64,000 nucleotides of DNA from Hofstenia miamia (lineage: Eukaryota; Xenacoelomorpha; Acoela; Hofsteniidae). The stretch spans positions 250,792-314,791 of the forward strand of contig CABFPE010000128.1 of assembly GCA_900660155.1 (NCBI GenBank). The letters run 5' to 3'. Below are positions 1-12,989 of the stretch, one piece after another (within the stretch, counting starts at the first letter, position 1; every line of letters begins with the position of its first letter). Both the position numbers and the translations under genes were made by a program. A model generated the notes under the pieces. The model saw only the letters and a program-made list of their open reading frames with translations. It did not search any database and was not told the origin of the DNA.

Positions 1-219
1 TTGATTCCGATGAATACTTCCTTAATAATGTCATGCGCATTGGTGAAAGGGGTTATATACCAAGTGATGAAGATATTCTTAGATGCAGACGACGAACCAT
101 AGGTATATTTATAATATCTACATGATTCATTGAAGTAATTAAAACAACAGTAGTTAAGATCAGGGCAACCCCTCCCCAATGGGACACCCATGACTTTTTA
201 CCACATGGAAATAAAGTCA
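1..219. other. Left flank, no gene
   Basis: No coding region is recognisable. The stretch around 150-225 (with AATGGGACAC) resembles the reverse complement of 61360-61420, just outside the solo element end there. The true outer limit of the large element could therefore lie somewhat further left than I place it. Confidence 0.4.
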
Positions 220-723
220 TTCTATTGGACGCCATCTAGTGACGAAATATTTTTGACAAAACTAAATTGAGCAAATTAATTTTTTGACGAAGTTTTATTT
301 TTGATTGCTAGGATTTTGGCAAAGTGATATAATTGAAGACAATAAATGTTTTAGACAATATTAAACTGAGCATAATAATTTTTTGACGAAGTTTTTATTT
401 TCTAGGCAAACTGAGCTATTTGCCTCTGTTAATATAGTATGAAATATTCGTTGTAACAATGTTTAAAATACACAACACTCTGTATTAAGGAAAACAATTC
501 TTAGATGTAAAAGCCAACACTTGGGTATAACATTTGTATAGATGTATATTTCAACATGTATTAATATTAATCAACAATATAGATTATATAAAGTATAATT
601 TGCGCTAAATGTAAAAGCGTACATTACACAACAGCTTTGAATGATGAAGTTCAGCATTGTGGGTAGGGGTGTATCTCTGACGTCATTGGAATATGTTCTG
701 TTGGCAAACACATTTGTTTGTAA

Positions 724-748
724 CAATGCGATACTAAGTATCGCATTG
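724..748. repeat. Perfect 25-bp hairpin palindrome
   Basis: CAATGCGATACT is followed by one A and then by its exact reverse complement AGTATCGCATTG. The 12-bp arms with a one-base centre contain three G/C pairs clustered as GCG, unusual in this AT-rich setting. It lies about 500 bp inside the left end of the large element and could be a protein-binding site or a fold-back remnant. Confidence 0.7.
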
Positions 749-1130
749 GTTTGTAATCTATTGTTTAAAATGTAGCCAATTTTTTTTATACATATTACAT
801 AAATTATTGTCAAAGATCATTGAAATTCTATATGCAAGAAATTCACGTTTTTGGAATTATATTTTATTGCTAAATTTCTTCGGTAAAAGTCATAATTAAT
901 AAGTATTTTCAAACAAAATATTTTGTTTAATTTTACATAATTGCTTTTTGTTAATGTATGTGACTTGCTTATTTATGTGGCTAATTTAGTTTACATACTT
1001 GTTTTTTTTATTTACATACATAACATTGGAAAATACCACATCAATTTAGTTTGCATATTTACTTTACTTACTTCTTTTATTTAGTAAAATTTAATAAAAA
1101 TGTTTGAATCAGAGAGATAATAATGCTCGT

Positions 1131-1574
1131 TAAAAGCGTAATGTCTTATTTCGGTAATGAAGCAAATAATTTTTTGGAAAAAAAACAAAAACTACTTTAT
1201 GCAAAAACTCGCAATTTCTAATATTTAATAAACGTACGTGGTAAAACGCACATACGTGTTTAAGACAAGACAAAAATGTAATTTANTACTTGTTTAAAAC
1301 TTGAATCAATAAATATTTCCAAGTAATAATAATTTTTAAAATAAACATAAATACATTCATGCTTCAACAATTGCATGCTTTCACCTTACAAAGAAAATGA
1401 ACATTTATAAATAATTAATTAAAAGCGTAATGTCTTATTTCGGTAATGAAGCAAATAATTTTTTGGAAAAAAAACAAAAACTACTTTATGCAAAAACTCG
1501 CAATTTCTAATATTTAATAAACGTACGTGGTAAAACCCACATATATGTGTTTAAGACAAGACAAAAATGAAATT
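1131..1574 (+). repeat. Direct duplication around the N at 1286
   Basis: The sequence starting TAAAAGCGTAATGTCTTATT at 1131 recurs at 1420 with very few differences, running about 155 bp in each copy (1131-1285 and 1420-1574). The first copy stops at the single N at 1286. This is the pattern of an unmerged contig overlap, although a real short tandem repeat is not excluded. Confidence 0.7.
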
Positions 1575-2449
1575 CATTCTACACTTTGCTTATAATGACC
1601 ATATATATCTCACTATTAATTTTTTCTATTGTGTTAGTTTATCATCATTTTTGGAATGGGAATGCTGTAGGAAACATATGCAATGTGCATTTCACGTTAT
1701 GAATTTCACACCATAGTATCTAAACTAATGATTAATAAACAAGTCAAATGAGGTGATAGATCACACTATAAAACATGACAATTAAAAGTTTAAACAAATT
1801 CAATTAAAAATGTGTATTAACAAAAAAATGATGTTTCTATTAATGATAAAGTATATAATTAATTTAACATCAGACTTTAAATTCACAGCAATTCATTAAA
1901 ATTGATTAAATTTTTAAAAGAAATATCTGTGAAATTAACAAGAAATAATATTGTAAAAAAGCATTAAGAATCAAAATAATATCTGAGATTTAATTATAAA
2001 AATAACTTACCAAAAGGTTTGAAATCTTTCAGAGTAGTTCTTTTTGCAATGTGAAATTCAATTTTGCAGCTGTGTGTACAAAATTGTACTTCTTCACAAA
2101 CAATATCAATATTATATGGTTTCATCTATTCCCATTGTTAATGTGTCAAAATGTATCCAATCAAACATGAAATTCAAATCACTTTAACAATTATCACAAT
2201 TAATCAAACCTTTTCAAATCACATAAAAATAGAATTTTTTTCACAAGTTGGAAAACAATCTCAATTATTATTACAACATGTTTTTCTCAATTTATACACT
2301 TATGTAAATGAAAGTTGCTACAAAACTAAGATGTTAATAAAGTAATATGATTTATCAATAACCATCTCTGGTACAAATGAAATAATTATTTTTTCAATAT
2401 GTTTTTCTTGTTGATTTCAAGAATAAAATATTTGCAAAAATTATTGATA

Positions 2450-3290
2450 ATATTTGTATGTTTAGAAGTTGATCTTGAAAACTCAAATATTGAAGGCAAT
2501 GTGATTTGGTTTCAAATGCATCTTCACATAAATAACAAAATATAACAATACTTTTGTTTTCATAACCCATATGTACTAAAATATTTCAAATTTTATTGAG
2601 TATGTTTTTAAATTACTGCTTCAAACTAAATTATACATAGTGATTTTCAATATTTTGTTTAATTGCATTTTAAATTTCCTATTTTTTTAACTAGTAGCTT
2701 ACTGAAACTATAAATTAGTCAACTTCATGTTGAGATCACCCTCTAAATGTACAAATGGGGTCTGTCCCGTACAAATACTTGTAAATAGGGTATTATTCAC
2801 TAGTAAAAATATAGGCATATAGTATTTAGAAGATGGATCACCAAGAATTTTAAGAAAATTACAAAATAATAATTTATAGAGAAAAAAAATGTCTATAAAA
2901 TGGCTTAACCATGGTATAAACTCTGCTATGACTTAAAAAATTCAGTTAATATCATCCTAAATGTACCACAAAGTGAAAATCAATGTGCTTAATTTATAGT
3001 TTCAGTAAGCTACTAGTTAAAAAAATAGGAAATTTAAAATGCATGCAATTAAACAAAATATTCAAAATAGCAAAAATCACTATGTATAATTTAGGTTGAA
3101 GCAGTAATTTAAAAATATACTCAATTAAATTTGAAATTTTAAAATACATATATTGTATGAAAACAAAAGTATTGTCATACTTTGTTATTTGTGTGTAGAT
3201 GCATTTGAAACCAAAACACATTGCCTTCAATCTTTGAGTTTTCAAGATCATCATCTAAACATACAAATGCTTGTAAATAGTATATTATTC
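2450..3290. repeat. Internal inverted repeat in left arm
   Basis: About 2450-2720 is imperfectly inverted at 2990-3290. Both copies carry the same recognisable strings, for example the ACTAGTAGCTTACTGAAACT region at 2690-2710 and its complement at 3001-3020. The 270-bp spacer is also present, inverted, at 17450-17640 in the right arm, so this stem was part of the ancestral arm sequence. Confidence 0.65.
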
Positions 3291-3709
3291 AACATAAAAA
3301 ATATATTTGCATGGAATTTTAAAAATAGATTTCTAGGAATTTTGAGAAAATTGCAAACTAATATTTTGCAAGTGTAGAAACTCTGCAATATCAGGCATAT
3401 GCCAAGTTGTTAGGTTGAATATTGCTAAAAAAATACTAATACTAATATGTGCTCAATTAAAATACAAGAGTTAGAAACCAGAAATATTAAGAAAACATGA
3501 AAATAAGTACAAACAATGAAAGCAAAAACTTAAATTCAGGGGTTCCAAGGCATACCAATGTTTCTATGTGTAAACGTATTTTGAGATCTAAATGAAAGCC
3601 CCAGCTTTACATGTATTTTGAGATTGAAATCAATGAAAAGTATGAGCTTGGCAGGGCTAACAATTCAGCTAAGATATTTCTGCCATCACTTAATTTAGAT
3701 TTTTGTCTA

Positions 3710-5830
3710 TGACAATAATATATGAATTCTACAAGTCAAGTTGACATTAATTGGCTTAGACAATTACTATATAACACCATGTTACTCAAGATAAAAAGCA
3801 TAAAACCACTTAAAAATGCATCAATTATGTATTGAAATAGGAAACTTAATAAGTTTTCAAGGAATAAATTCACCCCAGCTCTACTATGCAAAATTCTAAC
3901 TGTTGAATAAAAACCCAAATTTAAATGCATATTCAGTAAAATTCAACAATAAATGTACATGTATAACAAAAACCCATTAAGTGAAAGCATCCATTTAATA
4001 GCTGAGCATAAAACATTTAGATTGACCAAGCTTTCATTTCAATTTACTCTTTTCAACCAAATAACTACAAATTTGCTACATGAAAGAAATGGTTTTCTAA
4101 TGTAAATGATTAAGCAAAACATGTCAACTTTCAATAGATATGATTCATTAAATAGAACAATGAACTTTAAAAATGCAATATTATTTCATTATTTATTTGA
4201 TGAATATTTTTTCCTGAATTTCTTGTTTTTAACAAATTCACTGCCCCACATTCATTTTTGAACTGTTTTGTTTAGTCATTATAATCTCCATGCAAACTAG
4301 AACATGGTGTTTTTTATCAATTTTTACCATCATTTTGTTTGAGTTTATACACTTAATATATAAAGTGTAATGATTTCATCATAAAGCATAATGATTTCAT
4401 TGTAAATGGTTGGTCCTGCATTCACTTGGTAGTGAGGACTTCATAACAAGTGAACATAGCAGAGTTACATTGTCAAAACTATTAGCACCTTATAGTATTT
4501 TATCAACTATGTTTTCAATTAATGCTAAATCTCTTAGAGGGTACAAAGTCTTTAAACTTTATTTTTTGTAACATTGGATAGTCTCTATAATCACAACATT
4601 TTCATGTAGATGAGTGAGAATCAAAAATCAATTTTGTTTTCAATTAATGCTAATGTACATTAGAGACTTCAACATTTTATAACACATAGCAGGGCCTTCT
4701 ATTGTGTTGATCATTCATCATTCATCATAAAAACACGATATACACCATTATTAAACACATAATGCCTTGAATGATTAAATCAATTTAAATGCTAAATAAG
4801 ATATATTCAAACCATCACATAAAGAGATTGTTATATCTAGTAACATTCTAATAATTTGCTAACACAGCAAAAACCTGTTTGGATGTCAGCCATTCATTTC
4901 AAAAAAAAAGGAAAGTTCATTGTAAATTTTAGGCATGGAATTATAGATTTAATGAATAAATATTCAAAAAACACTATCATCACAACCAATTTTTGCAAAA
5001 AAATGAATCCTACATGAATATTAAGTGTATAAATTCAAACAAAATGACAGTAAAACAACAGGGATTTATCTGGTCAGTCTATTCTCAATGCAATAGAGAC
5101 AAAAGAATTTAAAAACTTTGTTTAGTTATTCCTAAAATATCATATCAAATAAACTCTTACTACATTAAGTGAATTCTATACAAATATATTTTGACTAAAA
5201 ATGCCATGTTCTAGTTTGCATGGAGATTATAATCACTAAACAACACAGTTCAAAAATGAAAATGGGGCAGTGAATTTGTTAAAAACATAGTAATTCTGGA
5301 ATAATATTCATCAAATAAATAATGAAATAATATTGCATTTTTAAAGTTCATTGTTCTATTTGATGAATCACATCTACTGAAAATTAACAAGTTTCAGTTA
5401 ATCATTTTACATATGGCTGGTGATGTTTCATATTAGAAAACAATTCTTTCATATATCAAATTTGTGGTTATTCTTGCTGACAAGGTAAATTGAAATGAAA
5501 GGTTGGTCAATCTAACAATGTTTTATGCGCAGCTATGAAATGGATGCTTTGATTTCATGGTTTCTTGTTATACAGATACATTTATTTTTGAATTTTACTG
5601 AATATGCATTCAAATTTGGGTATTTATTCAACACTTAGAATTTTGCATAGTAGGTTTGGGGTAAATTTATTCCTTTAATACTTATTAAGTTTCTTATTTC
5701 ATTTAATAATTGATGCATTTTTAAGTGGTTTTTTCTTTTTTATCTTGAGTAACATGGCATTAAACCATACTTGTCTATGCCACTTAATGTCAATTTGACT
5801 TGTAGAATTCATATATTATTGGTGAGTTTA
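3710..5830. mobile_element. Palindromic (fold-back) insertion, about 2.1 kb
   Basis: The two halves are reverse complements: 3715-4360 pairs with about 5010-5825. Clear anchors are AATCTCCATGCAAACTAGAA near 4285 against TTCTAGTTTGCATGGAGATT near 5210, and GAATTCTACAAGTCAA near 3724 against TTGACTTGTAGAATTC near 5795. The right arm of the large element has no counterpart to this block, so it looks like a secondary non-autonomous insertion with arms of about 650-800 bp. No coding capacity is visible in the centre (4360-5010). Confidence 0.65.
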
Positions 5831-8579
5831 ATTGTAATATTTATTGGCAAATGCATTTGTTTGCAGTCTGTTTTTAAAATGTAACCAATTTTTGCATACA
5901 TATAGAGGTTGAGGAATTTTTGAGAATCTCATGAGATTAGAATTGTTGGAATCTATTGTTCAAAATGTAGCAATTTTTCTATTCATATCACATAAATAAA
6001 TACCATTGAAATTCTATATGTAAAAAATTTACATTGTTGGAATTACATTTTATGATTAATTTTCTTTAGTAACAGTAGCAACTAAAAATTATTTTCAAAT
6101 GCAAATATTGAGAAAAATTAATACATGTTTCACAGATGAGAAATGTCAATTGCAAAAATTAAAAACTTTAACACAACAATGATATAGAACTTACAAACAG
6201 AGTTTTGATTCATATATAATAATTTGGTAAAATAAATTTATAGTTTTGTTTTCCATCATTCTATTAGTTTATAAATAAAATATACTCCTTTAAGCATTTA
6301 AGTGTTAATATTTTTATAAATTAATAACAAAAAGATGAGAACAAAGTGACAAAAATCAATAATTACAATGGTTTTACAATGAATTTTTTAAATTTACAAT
6401 GATTAATAATAAATGATAATATACCTGATGGAGTGTTCACTTGACACACAAATTTATAATAGTCCTTTATACAGTCTGTAGAATTTTCAAAATTGATCAA
6501 GTAAGTTTCCACAGGTTGAGAGATTAATTGACCCCAAAAATCACAATTCATTCTATCACATACCCAAAACATTGTTAGCTTTCTACTTGATAAATTTAGA
6601 TAAACAATAAAAGTTATCATTTCTCTCTGTAAAGACAATATGATGGAAATTGCATTTGTACCAGTTGAAGGTTTTTTGAATGTTGTGTGGGAGACAGGAA
6701 AACATTTCCTTTAAATGTTGTACTATGATAACATAATTTTTCATCCAATAAAATTAATATTTCTTTTATATAGTAAATACTATTGTAAGCATTTCCATGT
6801 AGTTTGAAAAACACATTAGATTTCATACAAGTTGCCATGACTGATGAAATAACCAACTATATCATTAGAAAACTAGTGATAGAGTGAATAATAATTTATA
6901 ATCAAAATAAAGCATGTCATTTGCATAACAATAAAATTTAACAGGAATTTCAATGTGTTAGAATAAAGACCCTACAAGTAATTTTGTTCTACTTGCTTTT
7001 GTCAAAAAGTAATTTTATAGGTCACTGATATTTTATTTCAATTCATAATTATAATAATAATAAATGAATGAATATCAGTTAAAAGAAATTTAAATTTGAT
7101 TATTTCATAACCCATTATTTTTACTTAGTTTGGAAAAAATAATTTACAATTTCATATTTTGACCAAAGTGTAAAGCACAATTTCACCAACCACTTTTCAA
7201 AAGGTATGTTTTAAACTATTTGGGTTACACTAATTACAATCATTTTATAGAAGTTTTATACATTGTTTTTAATGCTGTCTTATTATACTTTAATGATAAC
7301 CAAATAAACATTGTTCCTTTAAATACAAGTTATTGTGAAAAAATTACACTATTTTATATTGTAACAATCAAAGATTTTTTTAAGATAGACATGAGATGTC
7401 TGAATTTATAATGAAAAATTTTAAACAAAAGATATATATATTGCTGTGTATAATCATTTTTCACAATGTTCACTTTCATTTTTAATTTATTTGAATCATA
7501 GAACCTAAAGACAGTGTAAAATGATAAATTAAAGAATTATTTTTTACTTACCAAATGGGGATTACATTTGTCATTTCAAAACTGTGTAATGTGATAATTT
7601 ATTTTGAGATTGAGTCAAGGAATAAAACAATGTATACTATAAACAAATACAGTTGTGGCAGTACTTTTATAATTACACAAACCAAATCAATGTTTTTCAA
7701 GCATGACATACAGATGAAACACATCCTCAAGTTTATTGTTGTGTGAGATAAGGTAATAAATCAATAAGGCTTCACTTGATAGCAGACAAAATCAAACCAA
7801 CACAATATATTTTTTGTGATTACAGAGACAATGTTAATATTCAATCATATAGAACAAAGCTAAACACATTGTTATTAAAATGTAAAAAATAATTTCATTA
7901 GCCATTATTGTGAGGACTTGAAGGAATATGGATGTTTTTCAAATATCAAAATGTAAATGTATAAACAGTTAAATCTAAAACAAATCATTAATAAAACAAA
8001 AATATTACTTACTATATATATAATATATTACTACCATTATTGTGAGGACTCGAACAACTTGGAGGTTTTTTTTCAATCCTTGACTTTTAATCAAAAAAAG
8101 ATTAATTATCATACAAACAAACAGCAGAGGTTCTTTTTGGGAGCAACTTTTTTCTTCTTTAAAGTATGAATCTAAACAGATATAAATATGCAAATAACAA
8201 AATACTGTTTTTTATGTCATAACAAAGACATGGATAGAAAACATTCTTTTGGGGAAGTGGTGAAAAAACATCATCAACAATAAAATCTAAGTAGAGAAAA
8301 TATTGTTAAGTTGTTAACAAATTTTTCCTTTAAAATTTACAAAAATTCAAATCAATTACAGAGGCAGGATGAGGTGTTGATACAAATAATTTTACAAGTC
8401 TAAACAAAAATTATTAAAACATGTACACATTAAATTTCAAAGTTCATATACCTAAATGAGGTTTCTTCACATTGCAGATAGTACATCAATTGATATTAAG
8501 TCTAAACAACACTTATTAAAACATGTACAATAAAATTTTTTCATACCTAAATGAGGACTTTCTATGTTTATGGAGACAT

Positions 8580-11500
8580 TTTCAATAGCATGTTTTGACA
8601 TTGATTGTGAAATATCTAAATGAAAAATTAGTAAAATAGATGTAAATGTAATCTATACCTTTATGACCATATGGCAAACTTTGGTAATGATTCAGCAGAT
8701 ATCTTTTTTCATCATATGGAGTTAGTACAATCTTATTGATTCTCTCAACCAAAATGTCATGATTGTGACTGTGGATCATCATCATCTCACACTGTACAAT
8801 TTCTTCTGCATCCAAAATCTGTTTGAAGATGTTGAAATTCATGGTCTTCTTGACAACTCCTGTAACCCCCTTAGCACTTGGTTTTATGCTCAAAGCCCTA
8901 CTATGTGCACACACATATTCAATGGAATACATTTTGATTTTAAAGCAACTACCTGTGTAAGTATCCCCCACCAGCTCATCTTTCACCTTTAAATATGTTT
9001 TTTTGTTTGCCTCACTAAACAATGGTGAATCTTTAGGATAATTTGAAAAATCAAAATGACTGGCTATTGCAGGCAATTTATCATACAAATTCTATCTCTT
9101 AATTTTGTATAGGAGAGAGTCTGTGTCACTGCATAATAAGGAAATTTGATTCTTAAATGCCTCCTTCATGATATTATAGTGGAATCAAAGCATCTGCAAT
9201 TTGGATATATCTAAAATGCTTTGACTAATATAATTTGGTTTTGTCCACTTGGTTTCCCTATGTGTGGACATCACCTGCACTAGATTTTCAGAAATTATTT
9301 TTAATGACTTGAATTCAGGATTTTTTATCAACTTTTCAGCAGCCTCCTGATCACTAACAAACTTAATTAGCATTTTCTGAGTGATTGCATTGTTTTACCA
9401 AATACCATGTTTGACATTAATTTATAAAAATCTTTTTCAATTCATTCTTGGCAGCTTTTTTTTCATTGTATTTAAGTAAATATAGGGCTTTAGAAATTTT
9501 GATTGCTGGAACTGAAATACCTTATGGAATTTTGTCACTTTTAGACCCTGTGCAATATAAAATTTGAGGATCTCATAATGCACTACATATTAATTTTTGG
9601 CAAAAAATGTCTGCATTAATTTTGGCACTTTTTCTGTCTTTAATTTTAATGTGGATTTTACATGTCTCTGGTATGGTGAAAAAAGCTCATTAAGTACACA
9701 CATTTTATGTGGAGCTAGAGGATAATCAAAGTGTTCCTCATGTAGGTGAGAGGGATAATGCAGGTCAACCATTACCAGATAGCCTCTATCTGCCTCTGAC
9801 AGTGTTGTGAGTATATTTTTTAAACTCTCATCTATCCTGCATAGGCCTCCAGTGGGTAAAAACTCACACATTGAAGCTCCATACAGTGAATTCATGTCTA
9901 AAAAAGAGAATATATGTACTCTTTCCCACTATCATAGTCCTTCACTATGGGTTGTTAGCTTTAAAATAATGATCTGAAAGCACCCCACACATGCCTCCTC
10001 TAATAACAGATTCAATAAATTCTAATTGATCAAGATTGGTAATGGGATCCAATGATGTCTGCATATATTTTAGGATTGCATTCCAGCTGTTATTGGAGGT
10101 TGTAAAGAAATGCATGGGTCAAGCTTGTAGGTTTCCATACTTTTCAGTCTAAGCTCTCTAATGACATCATCAAGAAGTGTGTCCACCTTTAAATAGTTGT
10201 CATGATAGTATTTGAGCATCTGACAGCCTCCTTTTACCCATATATGTTCACACTCAAAGTCCAACTCCTCTTGTGTTATAGAAATCTTTCCAGTCAATTT
10301 ATTTTTCCAGTACACCAAATCTGGAAGCTGTGTGTCATTAAACTTTTCAAAACTATCAACATAATCATAGCAGAATACACCTTTGCCTGTAGTAAATGCT
10401 TCTACTTTTTGATCATTCATACCAGCCTTTAAAAAATTATAACTATATTTTGACTATATTTTTTGTCAAGTTGTACAGACTGTCTGAGATAAAACAAAAA
10501 GAGTCTAGAAATGTTAGCTCTTCATAAATTCTTTTTGTAATATTATTTTTATCTACATAAGTTAAGACAGGAATTGACTAAGTAAGTAACATGTTTTCAC
10601 TAGTGCAGGGAATACAATTTAGTTTTTCACCTTCCCTCAATATCAAAGATTTTAACAAAATATGGAAATCATAATGGGAGGCATTATGATCAAATATGGG
10701 TGTGAAATTGGGTCATTTATGCAAGACATTACAGTCACTATGGGCAATACCTCTAATTTTACCACTATAGTGACAATGATCAATAATTTTATTTGATGCT
10801 GTTTCAAACAGTTTTTCACAAAAAACACAGGTAGTTGAATTTGCCAGCATTCTGGTACATTCATCTCTAGTTATTTGAAGTGCATGATTCTTCTGCTTAA
10901 CTTCAAATAACTCATGGGCAATTTTTCTAAGGTGGTCCCATACATCCAGCATGCATTCTACTCTGGAAAAATTTTTGGAAGAAAGCACTCTTTTTCCATC
11001 ATTGTTGCAATGCATATGCATGAAGGTTTCTGATTTACTTTTTGCTTAACTTCTTGTGTAACTGCTTGAAGGATTGGGTGTGGGTTAATGCACTTTTTCT
11101 GAGATTGTCTCAATATCAAAAGTAGCCATTATTGGTACATAATTCTTTGCTCTGTAATTGTTCAATTTAACTTTCTTTGATTGACTGGGAAATGTAATTT
11201 TTGGTTCAGCAGATCCATTGCATTTCTTCTGGTGTCTTTTAAAATTTTCTTTCACACAGAGGCCAGACAAACATTTAGGACACTTTATACCCTTGGTTGT
11301 ATCTTTGAAAAATTTTAAGCAGGCATTCAAATTTGTTATGGCTACATAGTGACTATTTCCTTCTGTTTCAATTATCATCAAATTTACAGTTTTTTCATAG
11401 TGCTTTTCTGACATGCGGGATGGTACAATGGCTTGATTGTCATTCACCTTGATTTCATTGAGATCCTCAAAAATCAGACATTATTTAAAGATATGGGGAA

Positions 11501-12290
11501 TGTCAGACCATTATAATTGATTGTATGTTTAAACTTGTTCAACACAGTTACTTGGTTTCTATCCATAACTTTGGGATGCAGGCAAGCCAAAACTGCATAC
11601 AAAAAGCATTTGGTTGTTTTGCCAGTCTTTGGGTTTACCAAAAAGTTGCTATGTTTTAAATAATCAGGTAGTGGGATGAATGTGCCAGCATGGACTGGAC
11701 AATATTTTGCAATTCACAGCCCTACATTATTAATATTTTTCACAACCCACCCTGAGCCATTGTGTGCATACATGGAAATATAGTTTGCAAACTCATTTAT
11801 GATACAAGAAAATTTTGCCTCACATAGACCTATATGGAACACAAGAGATGGTTTGCTGGTTGGATATATGATGGCACATCTTTCTTCACTACCCTCAATT
11901 CTTGCCAATTCAACTTTGGCCATCAAATAAACCTTGGCAGAGAAATGCTTGGAAACATCATCCTTAATAATTTTTGTAATTGATGGGTATGTCAAAGAAA
12001 ATGATGCACAAATATCATTGGCTGTTAAGGACTGGCTTTGAAAACAGGAAAAACTACCTTTGCAAGCAACATTAGTCTTGAACATTTCAATAGGATTAAC
12101 AGATGGTGGTGGCAATTGTACTTCATGAACAGTAGACATATGCTTGTTGTACAAATTTTCACAGCTAAAGAAAAGTTTACAAGCTTAGCACAGATGCACC
12201 TATGTTTTTTATGTCTATTGCTTACATGCTTTTGGAGTGCTAGGGATTTGGGGTTGGTATATTTCAGTGGGCACATTCAAATGGAGTAGG
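8580..12290 (-). pseudogene. Decayed family-B DNA polymerase of the large element
   Basis: Several minus-strand open segments belong to a protein-primed-like type-B DNA polymerase. An exonuclease-type motif, FDIET, lies near 11.1 kb. A polymerase motif containing NSLYG is near 9.9 kb, with a nearby stretch reading VDLHYPSHLHEEHFDYPLAP that is typical of polymerases in invertebrate mobile elements. A DTDS catalytic motif is near 9.1 kb. The upstream part contains C2H2-like zinc-finger patterns. In its family the enzyme would copy the element's own DNA. The gene is broken in roughly eight or more places and is a fossil. The order of motifs along the minus strand is the expected one. Alternative: a PolB of another large DNA transposon class rather than a Polinton. 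Confidence 0.8.
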
Positions 12291-12625
12291 AATTGTGGAA
12301 CTAAATATAATTAATTTGGGGAGGAGGGCAATTACATTTCTCAATCACATTATTTTTTTAAAATTACATAAGCAAAAACATGAATAATTCAAATTGGAAA
12401 AGATATGTACAAACATTTCAAAAATAAAAACAATTTTGCATTATAAGCAACCAGTACAAAATAATATTGTCTGAATAATTTATTAAAGCATGATTTCAAA
12501 TTAACAATGATTAAAAATATTCAAAAATAACATATATTAGTATATACACAATTTTTTTCCCCAACTTAAAAACTTAAAAAAAATTTTTAAAACTATACTA
12601 AATAATAATTACAAACAAAATGTAC

Positions 12626-12979
12626 TCATGTGGTATTGGAGGGATTTGTATGTTGACCAGACCCCAGCTGAAGACTTGTTCCAGGCTCATAGCTAACCAT
12701 CATACAGTCAACTTGAGCCTCAAAATCCTGGGACCAAGGTTCAAACTCCATAGAAGGAGAAGACACAAAAGATTTGTCATCATCAGAAAAAATGTTAAAT
12801 CTAAACACATGTCTCAACACATTGGAAAAAAAATGCAAATTAATAATGTAAGTAAAGAACAAATACTTACAATCCAGGATTGAAGGGAAGGTCAAGGGGA
12901 TCCTTGTACATATTCTCTTGGATAATTTGTTGAAATTCCACCCAGAAAGAAAGTCTTGAGGATTGCTGGTTGACTTCAT
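12626..12979 (-). CDS. Unrecognised 117-residue ORF inside the PolB element
   Basis: This minus-strand frame sits just upstream of the polymerase remnant and inside the same element. It has an acidic serine-rich segment (DDDKSFVSSPSMEFEPW) and no motif I can assign. It could be an accessory gene of the element or a chance frame. I would not assign a function. Confidence 0.25.
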   Translation of the reverse strand: MKSTSNPQDFLSGWNFNKLSKRICTRIPLTFPSILDCKYLFFTYIINLHFFSNVLRHVFRFNIFSDDDKSFVSSPSMEFEPWSQDFEAQVDCMMVSYEPGTSLQLGSGQHTNPSNTT

Positions 12980-12989
12980 TTTACTAAAA

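Larger units (their letters stand above)
220..7440 (+). repeat. Left inverted arm of the PolB element
   Basis: The arm is non-coding and very AT-rich. It matches the right arm in inverted orientation over its terminus (230-330), over 2700-3450 and over 5830-7440. Its extra length relative to the right arm comes largely from a palindromic insertion at 3710-5830 and from internal repeats. The segment about 640-900 also resembles 5830-6080 in direct orientation, so the arm itself contains duplicated material. Short open frames here have no recognisable product. Confidence 0.6.

Noticed and set aside
6617-6856. Open frame with a counterpart at 15852-16061
   Set aside because: The two are the same arm sequence in the left and right inverted arms. 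The frame is short, the two versions diverge without visible constraint, and no motif is present.
12715-12760. SINE or tRNA B-box-like GGTTCAAACTCC
   Set aside because: No A box at a proper distance and no cloverleaf; it lies within an open frame of the PolB element.
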